In this document: one piece after another, positions 44,516-53,654 of the stretch
Numbering within the stretch: the first letter of the stretch is position 1
Layout of the letters: every line of letters begins with the position of its first letter
DNA from: Rhodococcus erythropolis NBRC 15567
GTDB taxonomy: Bacteria; Actinomycetota; Actinomycetes; Mycobacteriales; Mycobacteriaceae
Reading direction: 5' to 3'
Assembly (NCBI RefSeq): GCF_001552595.1
Contig: NZ_BCRM01000001.1
Span: forward strand, 806,001 to 870,000
Length of the DNA: 64,000 bases
The notes under the pieces: generated by a model
Seen by the model: the letters and a program-made list of their open reading frames with translations, nothing else
What the model was told of the DNA's origin: nothing
Database searches by the model: none
Translations under genes and position numbers: made by a program

Positions 44516-46216
44516 TCAGGGCGCCAGAGTGTCGCGAAGTTCGTTCTTACGGATCTTCCCGGTCTGCGTCGACGGTAGCTCGTCGAGTACGTATACCTCG
44601 CGTATCTTTTGGTACGGAGCAACCTGCGTGGCAACGTGATCCATGATCTCGGTCGCAATCTGCTCGATGCGATCGACCGACTCCGGGTTGACCACGACGA
44701 AGGCCACCGGAATCTCCCCGGCCAGTTGGTCGGGCGCGCCGACCACGGCCGCCTGCAGTACGTCGGGGTGCGTGCACACCAACTCTTCGAGCGGTTGCGG
44801 GTAGACGTTGTACCCCTTGTAGATGATCAAGTCCTTGGAGCGGCCGCCGATGAACAGATTGCCATGCTCGTCACGCCAACCCATGTCTCCGGTATGAAGC
44901 CAACCGCCGATGAACTGACCGGCGCTGAGTTCGGGTTCGTTGTGGTATCCGTCGGTGATCTGTGGCCCGCGGGCCCAGATCTGCCCGGTCTCACCCGTAG
45001 CCAGGACGGCTTCGGTGACTTCGTCGCGGATCTCGATCTCGGTGTCGGGGAAGGGGAGCCCGACGCTTCCCAACGGAGTGGGGCGTTCGTCGCACGGTGA
45101 ACCCATGGTCAGACCCATTGTTGCTTCGCTGAGCCCGTAGCCTTCGGTGACGAGCGCGTTCGGGAAGACCTCTCGCAGTGTACGGATCGCCGTCGTGTCG
45201 AGTGGGGCTGCTCCGGATCCGAGAATCCGAACCGAACCCAGACCGTGCTCACGCAGAGTTCGTGCGCGTAGCAACGCGTAGTACATCGTGGGAGATCCGC
45301 CGATGTACGTCACCTGATACTTGTCGACGTCGGCGAGAAATCGGTCCGGATCGAAGCGCGTCCCTAGTATCACCGTGCCACCGAGCAAGGTGGTGAAGTT
45401 GTGACTGACCAGACCGAGGCCGTGGAACAGAGGCGCGATCGAAATCGACGCGCCTTCACCCGGAACGATGGAGTAACGCGTGACTGCGCCCTCGATCGGC
45501 CGAACGAGAAGTGCCCCGTCGACGAGTTCGGCTCGATGCCCGGAGCGCCAACAGGCGGATTGGAGCACGTTGGCCACGAGATTCCGGTGAAGTACCCGTA
45601 CGGCCTTGGACTTTCCGGTTGTGCCGCCGGTCAATTGCAGGTGAGCAACAAGGTTGGGATCCACCCGGTAGTCGGCCAATGGTTTCGACGAGGCGAGGTC
45701 CGTGATGGAGGTGAGGCCTTCGCAATGGCCTGACTGCGCGCCGACTCCCGGAACCAGTACCAGGATGCGAGGCGGTGCGGACAGTGTGTTGGCCTCGATT
45801 GCCGTTGCAGCACAGGATGGATGGGTGAATACGACCTTGGCGTCGACGTCGTCGAGCTGGCGCTTCAATTCGGTCACAGGCTGCGCCGGATTTATCGGAG
45901 CTACTGCTGCTCCGGCGCACAGTGCGCCGTAGTACGCGACAATGAACCAGATCGAGTTCGGCATGTGCAGTCCCACTGCGTCACCCGGCTGGACACCACG
46001 CTCCCGCAGACCCTGCGCTACGCGCAGCGCTTGATCATGCAATTGCGAGTAGGTCAGTGACGTGTCGCCGTCGACGAGGGCGAGACGTTCGGGGTACGAG
46101 CGGGCCGCTCCGGCCAGAATCGCGTCGGCACCGCATTCGGGATATTCCAAGCTGCGTGGCAGTCCGAGCGGCCAACTCGAACTCATGTCAGGGCTCTGAA
46201 TTTCTGTAGCCGTCAT
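44516..46216 (-). CDS. Acyl-CoA ligase (AMP-binding) 1
   Basis: A 566-aa adenylate-forming enzyme that activates a carboxylic acid with ATP and CoA. The AMP motif is TGGTTGKSK (residues 196-204), the core YGLSEATMGLT binds adenylate, and the hinge and catalytic Lys region is SKDLIIYKGYNVYPQ with a C-terminal TGKIRK. It is closely related to the ligase at 59007. Last gene of a nine-gene minus-strand operon; the start is one base after the thiolase stop. Confidence 0.9.
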   Translation of the reverse strand: MTATEIQSPDMSSSWPLGLPRSLEYPECGADAILAGAARSYPERLALVDGDTSLTYSQLHDQALRVAQGLRERGVQPGDAVGLHMPNSIWFIVAYYGALCAGAAVAPINPAQPVTELKRQLDDVDAKVVFTHPSCAATAIEANTLSAPPRILVLVPGVGAQSGHCEGLTSITDLASSKPLADYRVDPNLVAHLQLTGGTTGKSKAVRVLHRNLVANVLQSACWRSGHRAELVDGALLVRPIEGAVTRYSIVPGEGASISIAPLFHGLGLVSHNFTTLLGGTVILGTRFDPDRFLADVDKYQVTYIGGSPTMYYALLRARTLREHGLGSVRILGSGAAPLDTTAIRTLREVFPNALVTEGYGLSEATMGLTMGSPCDERPTPLGSVGLPFPDTEIEIRDEVTEAVLATGETGQIWARGPQITDGYHNEPELSAGQFIGGWLHTGDMGWRDEHGNLFIGGRSKDLIIYKGYNVYPQPLEELVCTHPDVLQAAVVGAPDQLAGEIPVAFVVVNPESVDRIEQIATEIMDHVATQVAPYQKIREVYVLDELPSTQTGKIRKNELRDTLAP

Positions 46217-46217
46217 C

Positions 46218-47384
46218 TCAGATCAGCTCGAGAATCGTGGCATTGGCCATTCCGCCGCCTTCACACATGGACTGCAATCCGTAGCGGATGCCGTTCTCTC
46301 TCATGTGATGTACGAGAGTGGTCATCAGACGTGCGCCGGAACCACCGATCGGATGACCCAATGCCATCGCGCCACCGTTTGGGTTCATGCGTTCGTAATC
46401 GGCGCCGGTCTCACGGAGCCAGGCCAGCGACACCGAGGCGAAAGCTTCGTTGATCTCGAACGCACCGATGTCACCGATCGAGAGACCGGACTTCGCAAGA
46501 GCTTTCGCCGTAGCCGGAATGGGACCCTCGAGCATGGTGACAGGATCCGTACCGGTGACCACCGCGGTGTGAATACGTGCGATGGGTGCCCAACCTCGAG
46601 ATTTCGCGAACTCGCTGGTGGTCACGAGCAGCGCGGCGGAACCGTCGGAGATCTGCGACGAATTGCCGGCAGTGATCGAGCCGTCTTCGGAGAAAGCAGG
46701 TTTGAGCGATCCGAGCTTCTCGAGAGTGCCACCGCGACGCACCCCCTCGTCCTTCTCGAAGACACTGCTGCGGCCGTCGGCGTCGGTCACCGTCACAGCA
46801 GTGATCTGATCCTTGAAACGACCTTCGTCGATCGCGGCGGCGGCGCGCTCGTGCGAATCCATCGCATGCTGATCCAGTTCGGCCCGCGAGATGCCGTACT
46901 TTTCGGCAATCATCTGGGCGCCCATACCCTGGTTGAAACGAATACCGTTGTAGCGCTCCCAGACAAGCGGCCCGTGCGGCTCACCGAAACGTGCGTCGGC
47001 ACGTGCGGAGCCCATCGGTACGGCGCTCATCATCTCGACGCCGCCCGCGATTGCGACATCGTACTGGCCGGAGATCACGCCGGCGGCCGCCTGGTGAACT
47101 GCCTGTTGGGACGATCCGCACTGGCGATCGACGGTTACCCCTGGCACATGTTCGGGCCAACCGGCCGCCAGGACCGAAGACCGGGCGATGCACCCGGACT
47201 GCATCCCGAGCGTGCCGACGCAACCCCAGATCACGTCGTCCACGAGCGCCGGATCGAGATCGACTCGATCGGCCAAGGCCTCGAGAACATGTGCAGACAG
47301 CGAGACTGCATGCATTCGGGAAAGTGCACCGTTTCGTTTACCGACTGCGGTTCGGACGGCGTCGACGACGACTGCGTCACGCAT
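46218..47384 (-). CDS. Thiolase (acetyl-CoA C-acyltransferase) 1
   Basis: A 388-aa degradative-type thiolase. Nucleophile Cys89 (DRQCGSSQQ), His344 (GHPIGGSG) and the second Cys374 (QSMCEGGG) are all present. It cleaves a 3-ketoacyl-CoA to acetyl- or propionyl-CoA. It is the same length as, and highly similar to, the thiolase at 55225. The RBS GAAGGAG stands before ATG. Confidence 0.92.
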   Translation of the reverse strand: MRDAVVVDAVRTAVGKRNGALSRMHAVSLSAHVLEALADRVDLDPALVDDVIWGCVGTLGMQSGCIARSSVLAAGWPEHVPGVTVDRQCGSSQQAVHQAAAGVISGQYDVAIAGGVEMMSAVPMGSARADARFGEPHGPLVWERYNGIRFNQGMGAQMIAEKYGISRAELDQHAMDSHERAAAAIDEGRFKDQITAVTVTDADGRSSVFEKDEGVRRGGTLEKLGSLKPAFSEDGSITAGNSSQISDGSAALLVTTSEFAKSRGWAPIARIHTAVVTGTDPVTMLEGPIPATAKALAKSGLSIGDIGAFEINEAFASVSLAWLRETGADYERMNPNGGAMALGHPIGGSGARLMTTLVHHMRENGIRYGLQSMCEGGGMANATILELI

Positions 47385-47433
47385 GGGAACTCCTTCGATC
47401 GTTCGTGTGACTGGGAAGATCTGGATCCGGTCT

Positions 47434-48591
47434 CTACAGACCCATGTCCTTGGCGATGATCGTCTTCATGACTTCACTTGTACCGCCGTAGATACGGCTC
47501 ACCCGAGTGTCTGCGTACAAACGTGCGATCGGGTACTCGAGCATGTAGCCGTATCCGCCGTGCAATTGCAGGCACTTGTCGATGACGCGCGCGGCGACCT
47601 CGGTACCGAACAGCTTGATGCGCGCTGCGTCGGCGGCGGTGAGTTCGCCTGAGTCGTCGAGTTCGATGCCTCGATCGGCGAGTGCCTGCGCGGCCTCGAC
47701 CTCGGCAGAGCACTCCGCGAGAACGAACTTGGTGTTCTGGAACGCCGCGACGGGCTTGCCGAACACTTGGCGTTCCTGGACGTAGGCCTTCGCGAATTCG
47801 ATTGCAGCCCGGGCAGATGCCACACCACGACTGCCGATCGAGAGGCGCTCTCGCGGCAGGTTCTGCCCCAGGTACGAGAAGCCCTTGTCCTGCTCGCCGA
47901 GGAGATCGGCAACCGGAACCTTGACGTCGGTGAACGAAAGTTCGCTGGTGTCACTGGCGCGCAGGCCGAGCTTCTCGAGTTTGCGACCGTATTCGAAGCC
48001 GGGTGCGTCGGTGGGAACCACCATCAGGCTCAGTCCGAAGCGGCGATCGTCCTCTGCGGGCGCGGACGTGCGTGCAACCACCACGCACAGTTCGGAATTC
48101 ACCGCACCGGTGATGAAGGTCTTCGCTCCGTTGAGGATGTAGTGAGTGCCGTCGTCGGAGAGCTTGGCAGTGGTGCGGATGCCGGCCAGATCGGATCCGG
48201 TACCGGGCTCGGTCATGGCGATGCACAGCGTCTTCTCACCCGTGGCGATCGAGGGGAACCAACGCTGCTTCTGCTCTTCGTTCGCCAGACGCAGGAGGTA
48301 CGGCAGGACGATTCCGGTACTGACCGTGTAGTGGCCGAAGCTGACTGCAGCGCGCGAGGTTTCCTCGTCCATCACGGCCTGGAACTTGTAGCTGATCGTG
48401 CCGGTTCCGCCGTATTCCTCGGGGATGTCGAAACCCATGACACCGAGATCGCCGAGTTTGTGGAACAACTCGCGTGGGACGCGGTTGTCGCGTTCCCAGT
48501 CTGCGTAGAACGGAGTGACTTCCTTCGCGATGAACGTGCGGATCGTCTCGCGGAAATCCTCGTGCTCCTGGGTGAAGAGGTTGCGCTTCAT
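47434..48591 (-). CDS. Acyl-CoA dehydrogenase (FadE type) 2
   Basis: A 385-aa enzyme aligning without gaps over most of its length with the one at 38162: AMTEPGTGSDLAGI, LNGAKTFITG, RERL with Glu248, and YADTRVSRIYGGTSEVMKTIIAKD. It inserts the 2,3-double bond in the acyl-CoA handled by this operon. Confidence 0.92.
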   Translation of the reverse strand: MKRNLFTQEHEDFRETIRTFIAKEVTPFYADWERDNRVPRELFHKLGDLGVMGFDIPEEYGGTGTISYKFQAVMDEETSRAAVSFGHYTVSTGIVLPYLLRLANEEQKQRWFPSIATGEKTLCIAMTEPGTGSDLAGIRTTAKLSDDGTHYILNGAKTFITGAVNSELCVVVARTSAPAEDDRRFGLSLMVVPTDAPGFEYGRKLEKLGLRASDTSELSFTDVKVPVADLLGEQDKGFSYLGQNLPRERLSIGSRGVASARAAIEFAKAYVQERQVFGKPVAAFQNTKFVLAECSAEVEAAQALADRGIELDDSGELTAADAARIKLFGTEVAARVIDKCLQLHGGYGYMLEYPIARLYADTRVSRIYGGTSEVMKTIIAKDMGL

Positions 48592-48615
48592 CTCGTCCTG
48601 CTTTCTCGTGGAGGG

Positions 48616-48996
48616 TTAGTGGACCGCGACGACTGCGGAACCGCGCAGTGTCACGGTGCCGTCGGGCAGCGTCATGGTGAGGTCGAGGTGACCGAGGCCG
48701 TCTTCGACCTTGACGACCGTCCCGGTGCACCGTGGCGTCGAGTTCACCGGGGTGATCGCTGAGAACCTGACCGAGAAGGAACGGATGCGCTCCTGCTCGT
48801 AGTGATCGGTGAGTAGTCGTCCGAGGTACGCCATGGACAACATGCCGTGGGCGAAGACGTCGGGGATACCAACTGCTGCACAGGCATCCATGTCGATGTG
48901 GACGGGATTGTGGTCTCCCGAAGCGCCGGCGTACAGAGCAAGTGTGGTGCGTGTGATCTTCGGGACCGTCAGGTCCAGGATGTCTCCGGTATTCAA
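48616..48996 (-). CDS. MaoC-like (R)-enoyl-CoA hydratase, catalytic half
   Basis: A 126-aa hot-dog protein with the hydratase 2 motif GDHNPVHID, giving the catalytic pair Asp28 and His33 with the spacing seen in (R)-specific hydratases. It starts at TTG 48996, one base after the stop of the upstream thiolase-like gene; in-frame upstream codons hit a stop. It probably pairs with the non-catalytic MaoC-like protein at 53038 to form a double hot-dog hydratase. Confidence 0.85.
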   Translation of the reverse strand: MNTGDILDLTVPKITRTTLALYAGASGDHNPVHIDMDACAAVGIPDVFAHGMLSMAYLGRLLTDHYEQERIRSFSVRFSAITPVNSTPRCTGTVVKVEDGLGHLDLTMTLPDGTVTLRGSAVVAVH

Positions 48997-48997
48997 C

Positions 48998-50188
48998 TCA
49001 GCTCACCTTTTCGTAGAGGGTGACGACTCCGGCACCGCCGAGGCCGAGGTTGTGCTGCAGCGCGAGGGTTGCACCGTCCACCTGACGTGGACCAGCGTCG
49101 CCACGAAGCTGCCATACCAACTCTGCGCATTGGGCGAGGCCGGTGGCGCCGAGTGGGTGGCCCTTGGACAGAAGGCCGCCGGACGGGTTGACCACCACTC
49201 GTCCGCCGTAGGTGTTGTCGCCGCTGAGGATGAACTGCTCGGCGCCGCCCTCTTCCACGAGTCCGAGAGCTTCGTAGCAGAGCACCTCGTTCACCGTGAA
49301 GCAGTCGTGAAGTTCGACGACCTTGATATCGCGGGGGTCGACGCCCGAGGCCTCGTAAACGTGACGAGCGGCCGAGGCGGTGACGTCGTAGCCGACGGCC
49401 TTGATCATGCTTCCTTCGTCGAAGGTGCTGGGTAGATCGGAAGTCATCGACTGCGCCTTGATCGCGACGTCTGTACGAAGTCCGTTGGCGCGGGCGAATT
49501 CTTCGGTGCAGATGATCGCTGCCGCGGCGCCACACGTGGGTGGGCAGGCCTGATACCGCGTGACGGGTCCGAAGAGCGTCGGCGCTGCCAGCACTTCTTC
49601 TTCGGTGAGTTGTGTGCGGAACACCGCGTACGGGTTGTCGGCCGCGTGCTTGCGTGCCTTCACCTGAATCTTGGCGAACGTTTCGGCCTTCATACCGAAC
49701 TTCTCCATGTATTCCATACCCGCCACACCGAAGTACTGCGCAGCCCGCGGAACTGATGCGTCGATCCCGGCGGCGGCCTCTAGTACCTCGTCGAAGCGAC
49801 CGAGGGGGCGTGGGCGGTCCGTCCAGGCACCCTTGAGGGCGCCGGGTTGCATCTGTTCGAAGCCGAGCGCCAGAGCACATTCCACCGCGCCGCTCTCGAC
49901 TGCCTGGCGGGCCAGCCAGAGCGCAGTCGAACCGGTGGCGCAGTTGTTGTTGACGTTGATCACCGGGATGCCGGTCTCGCCGAGGTTGTACAGCGCGCGC
50001 TGGCCACTGGTGGAATCGCCGTACACATACCCGACGTAGGCCTGCTGAACCTTCGAGTACTCGAGGCCTGCGTCCTCGAGTGCCGCGGTGGCCGCGCCTG
50101 CTCCCATGACGTCGTAGTCGTCGCTCTTACCTGGCTTGGTGAAAGGGATCATGCCGACCCCGGCTACAAATGCTTTACGGCTCATCAT
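48998..50188 (-). CDS. SCP-x/lipid-transfer type thiolase
   Basis: A 396-aa thiolase-superfamily protein of the Ltp/SCP-x group. Cys in NNNCATGSTALW, HDCFTVNE and GHPLGATG are the active-site loops of that subgroup, which includes 3-ketoacyl-CoA thiolases and retro-aldol enzymes for branched chains. No DUF35 partner gene is next to it, unlike the Ltp2-type aldolases. Two consecutive ATG codons begin the gene; the second (50185) has better RBS spacing. Confidence 0.88.
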   Translation of the reverse strand: MMSRKAFVAGVGMIPFTKPGKSDDYDVMGAGAATAALEDAGLEYSKVQQAYVGYVYGDSTSGQRALYNLGETGIPVINVNNNCATGSTALWLARQAVESGAVECALALGFEQMQPGALKGAWTDRPRPLGRFDEVLEAAAGIDASVPRAAQYFGVAGMEYMEKFGMKAETFAKIQVKARKHAADNPYAVFRTQLTEEEVLAAPTLFGPVTRYQACPPTCGAAAAIICTEEFARANGLRTDVAIKAQSMTSDLPSTFDEGSMIKAVGYDVTASAARHVYEASGVDPRDIKVVELHDCFTVNEVLCYEALGLVEEGGAEQFILSGDNTYGGRVVVNPSGGLLSKGHPLGATGLAQCAELVWQLRGDAGPRQVDGATLALQHNLGLGGAGVVTLYEKVS

Positions 50189-50215
50189 TTCTCCGAATGA
50201 TCGAGGGGAGCGGTA

Positions 50216-51019
50216 TCAGACTCGTCCGCCGTCGACAACCAGGCACTGGCTGGTGACGTAGTCGGATTCCGGTGTGCAGAGCAGGTATACGGCACCCGCG
50301 GCTTCCACCGGAGTCGCACCTCGACCGAAGGGGATGGTGGTTGCCATGGCTGCCATGCGGTCGGGATTGACTCCGACACGAATGTCGCGACCGTCGATCG
50401 TGATCTTGGTGTCGGAATCGGCTGTCACCTCAGTCATTCGGGTGACGACGAAGCCGAATGCAACCGCGTTGACATTGACCTTGTAGCGGCCCCACTCCTT
50501 GGCCAGCGTTTTGGTGAGACCGACGATGCCGGCTTTCGCGCTGCCGTAATTGGATTGTCCTGCATTGCCGAAGACACCCGAAGTGGAGGAGATGTTGACG
50601 ACCTTGCGGTGGTAGTCGGTGGGATTGGCCTTGATGTACGGCTGGGCGGCACGCAGGATCCGGAACGGCGCCTTGAGGTTGACGTCGAGGATGGTGTCCC
50701 ACTGCTCGTCGGTCATTTTCTGGATCACGCTGTCCCAGGTGTATCCCGCGTTGTTGACGATGACGTCGAGTCCGCCGAATGATTCGACGGCAGTGTTCAC
50801 GAAGCGTTCGGCGAACCCGTCCTCGGCAACGGAGCCGACGCACGAGACAGCCTGTCCACCTGTGGCTTTGATATCGCGCTCGGTCTGAGCGGCAGGTTCG
50901 GGATCGAGGTCGTTGACCACTACCGAGGCGCCTTCGGAAGCGAGCTTGAGAGCGATTTCACGGCCGATCCCGCGTCCCGAGCCAGAGACGATGGCAACTT
51001 TGCCGTCGAGTGTTCCCAT
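50216..51019 (-). CDS. SDR oxidoreductase (3-hydroxyacyl-CoA dehydrogenase-like) 1
   Basis: A 267-aa classical SDR. GSGRGIG is at residues 13-19, the acidic NDLD segment favours NAD(H), and catalytic Tyr158/Lys162 lie in NYGSAK. It is very similar over the full length to the SDR at 52197, including KMTDEQWDTILDV and AKEWGRYKVNVNAVA. It resembles the dehydrogenase half of peroxisomal multifunctional enzyme 2, which oxidises (R)-3-hydroxyacyl-CoA, matching the MaoC-type hydratase in the operon. Confidence 0.88.
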   Translation of the reverse strand: MGTLDGKVAIVSGSGRGIGREIALKLASEGASVVVNDLDPEPAAQTERDIKATGGQAVSCVGSVAEDGFAERFVNTAVESFGGLDVIVNNAGYTWDSVIQKMTDEQWDTILDVNLKAPFRILRAAQPYIKANPTDYHRKVVNISSTSGVFGNAGQSNYGSAKAGIVGLTKTLAKEWGRYKVNVNAVAFGFVVTRMTEVTADSDTKITIDGRDIRVGVNPDRMAAMATTIPFGRGATPVEAAGAVYLLCTPESDYVTSQCLVVDGGRV

Positions 51020-51038
51020 GATGCGATCCTTTTCGTTT

Positions 51039-52178
51039 TCAGCTTGCGGCAGTGACTACGCCGATTTCGGCGAGCACTTCGTCGGTGTGTCGGCCGATGA
51101 CGGGTGCGGGACGCGGGTCGTCGGCCGGTGTATCGGAGTAACGCGGAGCGGGATTCGGTTGGATGTGACCGTCGCCGAATTTTCCAAATGTCGCTCGGAA
51201 GGCATTGTGCGGGTGTACCGCTGCTTCGTCGAAGTTCAATACCGGGGAGACGCAGGCGCCCTGCATGTCGAATGCAGCGTCCCATTCGTCGCGGGTACGG
51301 GTCGCGAAGAGATCGGCAAGCCGGTCCGCCATTGCCGTCCATGCTTCTCTGTTGTGCTGCTGTGCGAACAGTGGATCTTCGGTCAGTCCGAGCACTCTCA
51401 TGGTTGCGGCATAGAACTGTGGCTCCACGCAACCCACCGCCATGAATCCACCGTCGGCGCAACGATAGTTCCGGTAGAAGGGAGCGCCGCCGTCGAACAT
51501 GTTGGATGCGCGCTCGTCCACCCAGCGATCTCGCGCGAGTAGTCCGTGGATCAATGCCAGCTGCACGGCGGTGCCGTCGGTCATCGCCGCGTCGACCACT
51601 TGTCCGCGGCCGTCGATTCGTGCGCGCAACATTGCGGTTGTGATGCCGAGTGCCAGCAGCATTCCGCCACCGCCCATGTCTCCGACCAGATTCAGCGGAA
51701 CCGGAGGGACCTCCCCGGGGGCTCCCATGGCCCCGAGTGCGCCGGTCAGGGCAATGTAGTTGAGATCGTGGCCCGGTTCCTGTGCCAACGGCCCATTCTG
51801 GCCCCACCCGGTCATCCGGCCGTACACGAGCTTCGGGTTCCTGGCGAGGCAGGTGTCCGGGCCGAGCCCCAAACGCTCGGTGACTCCCGGCCGGAAGCCC
51901 TCGATTACCGCGTCGGCGGTGTCGATGATCTTCAAGACGGTGTCGACGTCGTGAGGATCCTTGAGATCAAGAGCTACCGAACGCCGGTTGCGATGCAGCA
52001 CAGGATGTCCGGACTGCTTTCCGGCCTCGGTGCTTCGGTCGATCCGAATCACGTCAGCGCCTTGATCGGCAAGTAGCATGCCGCAGAACGGGCCTGGCCC
52101 GATACCGCCGAGTTCGACGACACGAAGGCCGGCGAGCGGACCGCTGGGACTGGCGTCAATCGTCATGGAAATAGACAT
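51039..52178 (-). CDS. Alpha-methylacyl-CoA racemase (CaiB/BaiF family)
   Basis: A 379-aa family III CoA-transferase-fold protein. His137 (GHDLNY) and Asp167 (GDMGGGG) are 30 residues apart, exactly like the catalytic His126/Asp156 of mycobacterial alpha-methylacyl-CoA racemase, so racemase is favoured over CoA transferase. It would epimerise 2-methyl-branched acyl-CoAs so that the dehydrogenases can act. It lies between the two paralogous SDR genes. Confidence 0.85.
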   Translation of the reverse strand: MSISMTIDASPSGPLAGLRVVELGGIGPGPFCGMLLADQGADVIRIDRSTEAGKQSGHPVLHRNRRSVALDLKDPHDVDTVLKIIDTADAVIEGFRPGVTERLGLGPDTCLARNPKLVYGRMTGWGQNGPLAQEPGHDLNYIALTGALGAMGAPGEVPPVPLNLVGDMGGGGMLLALGITTAMLRARIDGRGQVVDAAMTDGTAVQLALIHGLLARDRWVDERASNMFDGGAPFYRNYRCADGGFMAVGCVEPQFYAATMRVLGLTEDPLFAQQHNREAWTAMADRLADLFATRTRDEWDAAFDMQGACVSPVLNFDEAAVHPHNAFRATFGKFGDGHIQPNPAPRYSDTPADDPRPAPVIGRHTDEVLAEIGVVTAAS

Positions 52179-52196
52179 CTTTCGCTGGTAGGGAGA

Positions 52197-53000
52197 CTAA
52201 CGCGAGCCGGCATCGACGGTCAGGCACTGCCCACTGACGTAGTCGGTGTCCTGCGTGCAGAGCACGTACACGGCGCCGGCAGCCTCTGCGGGAGTACCCG
52301 GGCGACCGAGTGGGTTGGACGTCTTGACTCGTTCCATGACGGCCGCGCTGACACCGGCCTTGATCTTGCGGCCGCCGATCTCGACAAACGAATCGTCGCC
52401 GGCAACTGCTTCGGTCATGCGGGTGAGGATGAACCCGTAGGCAACCGCATTGACGTTGACCTTGTAGCGTCCCCATTCCTTGGCGAGAGTCTTTGTCAGT
52501 CCGACGATTCCGGCCTTCGCGGCTGCGTAGTTGGACTGTCCGGGGTTTCCGTAGAGGCCGGCCACCGAGGAGACGTTGACGACCTTGCGTTGGTAGTCGG
52601 TGGGGTTGGCCTTGATGTACGGCTGGGCGGCCCGAAGAATACGGAAAGGTGCCTTGAGATGGACGTCGAGAATGGTGTCCCACTGCTCGTCGGTCATCTT
52701 CTGGATGACGGTGTCCCAGGTGAATCCCGCGTTGTTGACGATGATGTCGAGTCCGTCGAACGCATCGATTGCGGTGCCGACGAAACGCTCGGCGAAATCG
52801 GCGTCCGTCACGGATCCGACGTAGGCGATTGCGTGTCCGCCTGCAGCCTTGATGTCTTCGACCGTTTCGTGGGCCGGTTCGGGATCGAGGTCGTTGACCA
52901 CTACGGATGCGCCTTCGGAAGCGAGGCGAAGTGCGATGTCGCGACCGATTCCGCGGCCGGAACCGGAGACGATGGCGACCTTGCCGTCGAGAGTGCCCAT
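52197..53000 (-). CDS. SDR oxidoreductase (3-hydroxyacyl-CoA dehydrogenase-like) 2
   Basis: A 267-aa paralogue of the SDR at 50216 with the same GSGRGIG, NYAAAK (Tyr158/Lys162) and AKEWGRYKVNVNAVAYGF segments. The two differ mainly in the substrate loop before the C-terminus (TEAVAGDDSFVEIGGRKIKAG versus TEVTADSDTKITIDGRDIRVG). They may act on successive intermediates of different chain length. Confidence 0.88.
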   Translation of the reverse strand: MGTLDGKVAIVSGSGRGIGRDIALRLASEGASVVVNDLDPEPAHETVEDIKAAGGHAIAYVGSVTDADFAERFVGTAIDAFDGLDIIVNNAGFTWDTVIQKMTDEQWDTILDVHLKAPFRILRAAQPYIKANPTDYQRKVVNVSSVAGLYGNPGQSNYAAAKAGIVGLTKTLAKEWGRYKVNVNAVAYGFILTRMTEAVAGDDSFVEIGGRKIKAGVSAAVMERVKTSNPLGRPGTPAEAAGAVYVLCTQDTDYVSGQCLTVDAGSR

Positions 53001-53037
53001 GTTCGATGTCCTTGCAGTCTAGGTGGAATGAGTGTCG

Positions 53038-53490
53038 TCAAGCTCGAGGATCACGGATGACCGTGGTGGAGCGGAGGGTCGCAATCGGTTGCCCCTCGCG
53101 TGTCACCTCGGTGGTGCGGACCAGAAACTGCAGTGCACCAGCCTTTTTCGCGTAGCAATCCGTGACCGAAGTGGAGAAAAGGAGAGTGTCACCTGCATAC
53201 GCGGTCTTCAGGTAGGTGAACTCCTGCTCGCCGTGCAGGATCGTCCGGATGTCGATTCCGAGATCCGCGTAGAAGGTGGAGGGATTCGGTCGCTCCATGT
53301 CGAGGCAGAACAAGAACGTCGGTGGGACAGGGATGTCGCGGTGTCCGGCCTGTTCGGCGGCGCTCCGGTCGGTGTAGATCGGGTCGTCCTGTCCGGTGGC
53401 GCGGGCAAAGAAGGCGAGTCGCCCGCGCTCGACCTCCACCGAGTGCTCGGGAATTCGGGTGCCGATGACCCCGGCGTCGAGGCTGGTCAT
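53038..53490 (-). CDS. MaoC N-terminal-like (FAS1-type) dehydratase, non-catalytic half
   Basis: A 150-aa hot-dog protein of the MaoC_dehydrat_N group, with RLAFFARATGQDDPIYTD where the catalytic His of hydratase 2 is Tyr and the Asp is shifted, so it is expected not to be catalytic alone. It is first gene of the nine-gene operon and the likely partner of the MaoC protein at 48616. Confidence 0.8.
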   Translation of the reverse strand: MTSLDAGVIGTRIPEHSVEVERGRLAFFARATGQDDPIYTDRSAAEQAGHRDIPVPPTFLFCLDMERPNPSTFYADLGIDIRTILHGEQEFTYLKTAYAGDTLLFSTSVTDCYAKKAGALQFLVRTTEVTREGQPIATLRSTTVIRDPRA

Positions 53491-53654
53491 GACAAACTCC
53501 TCGGAATCTGGGCGAAAGTGTCCGCCATCTGATGAATGAGTTTCGAATCGCGGTTAGCGCATATTCACTTTGACCCAGATATGTGCAGTTGTCAAGGAGT
53601 CTGAGAACCTAATCCGAGTGATGGGTGATTCCCGAGCCTGGTGGAGAGGACAGA

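Noticed and set aside
53567-53595. TTGACA box on the minus strand upstream of the nine-gene operon
   Set aside because: A good -35-like hexamer, but no acceptable -10 at 16-19 bp, so a promoter was not annotated.
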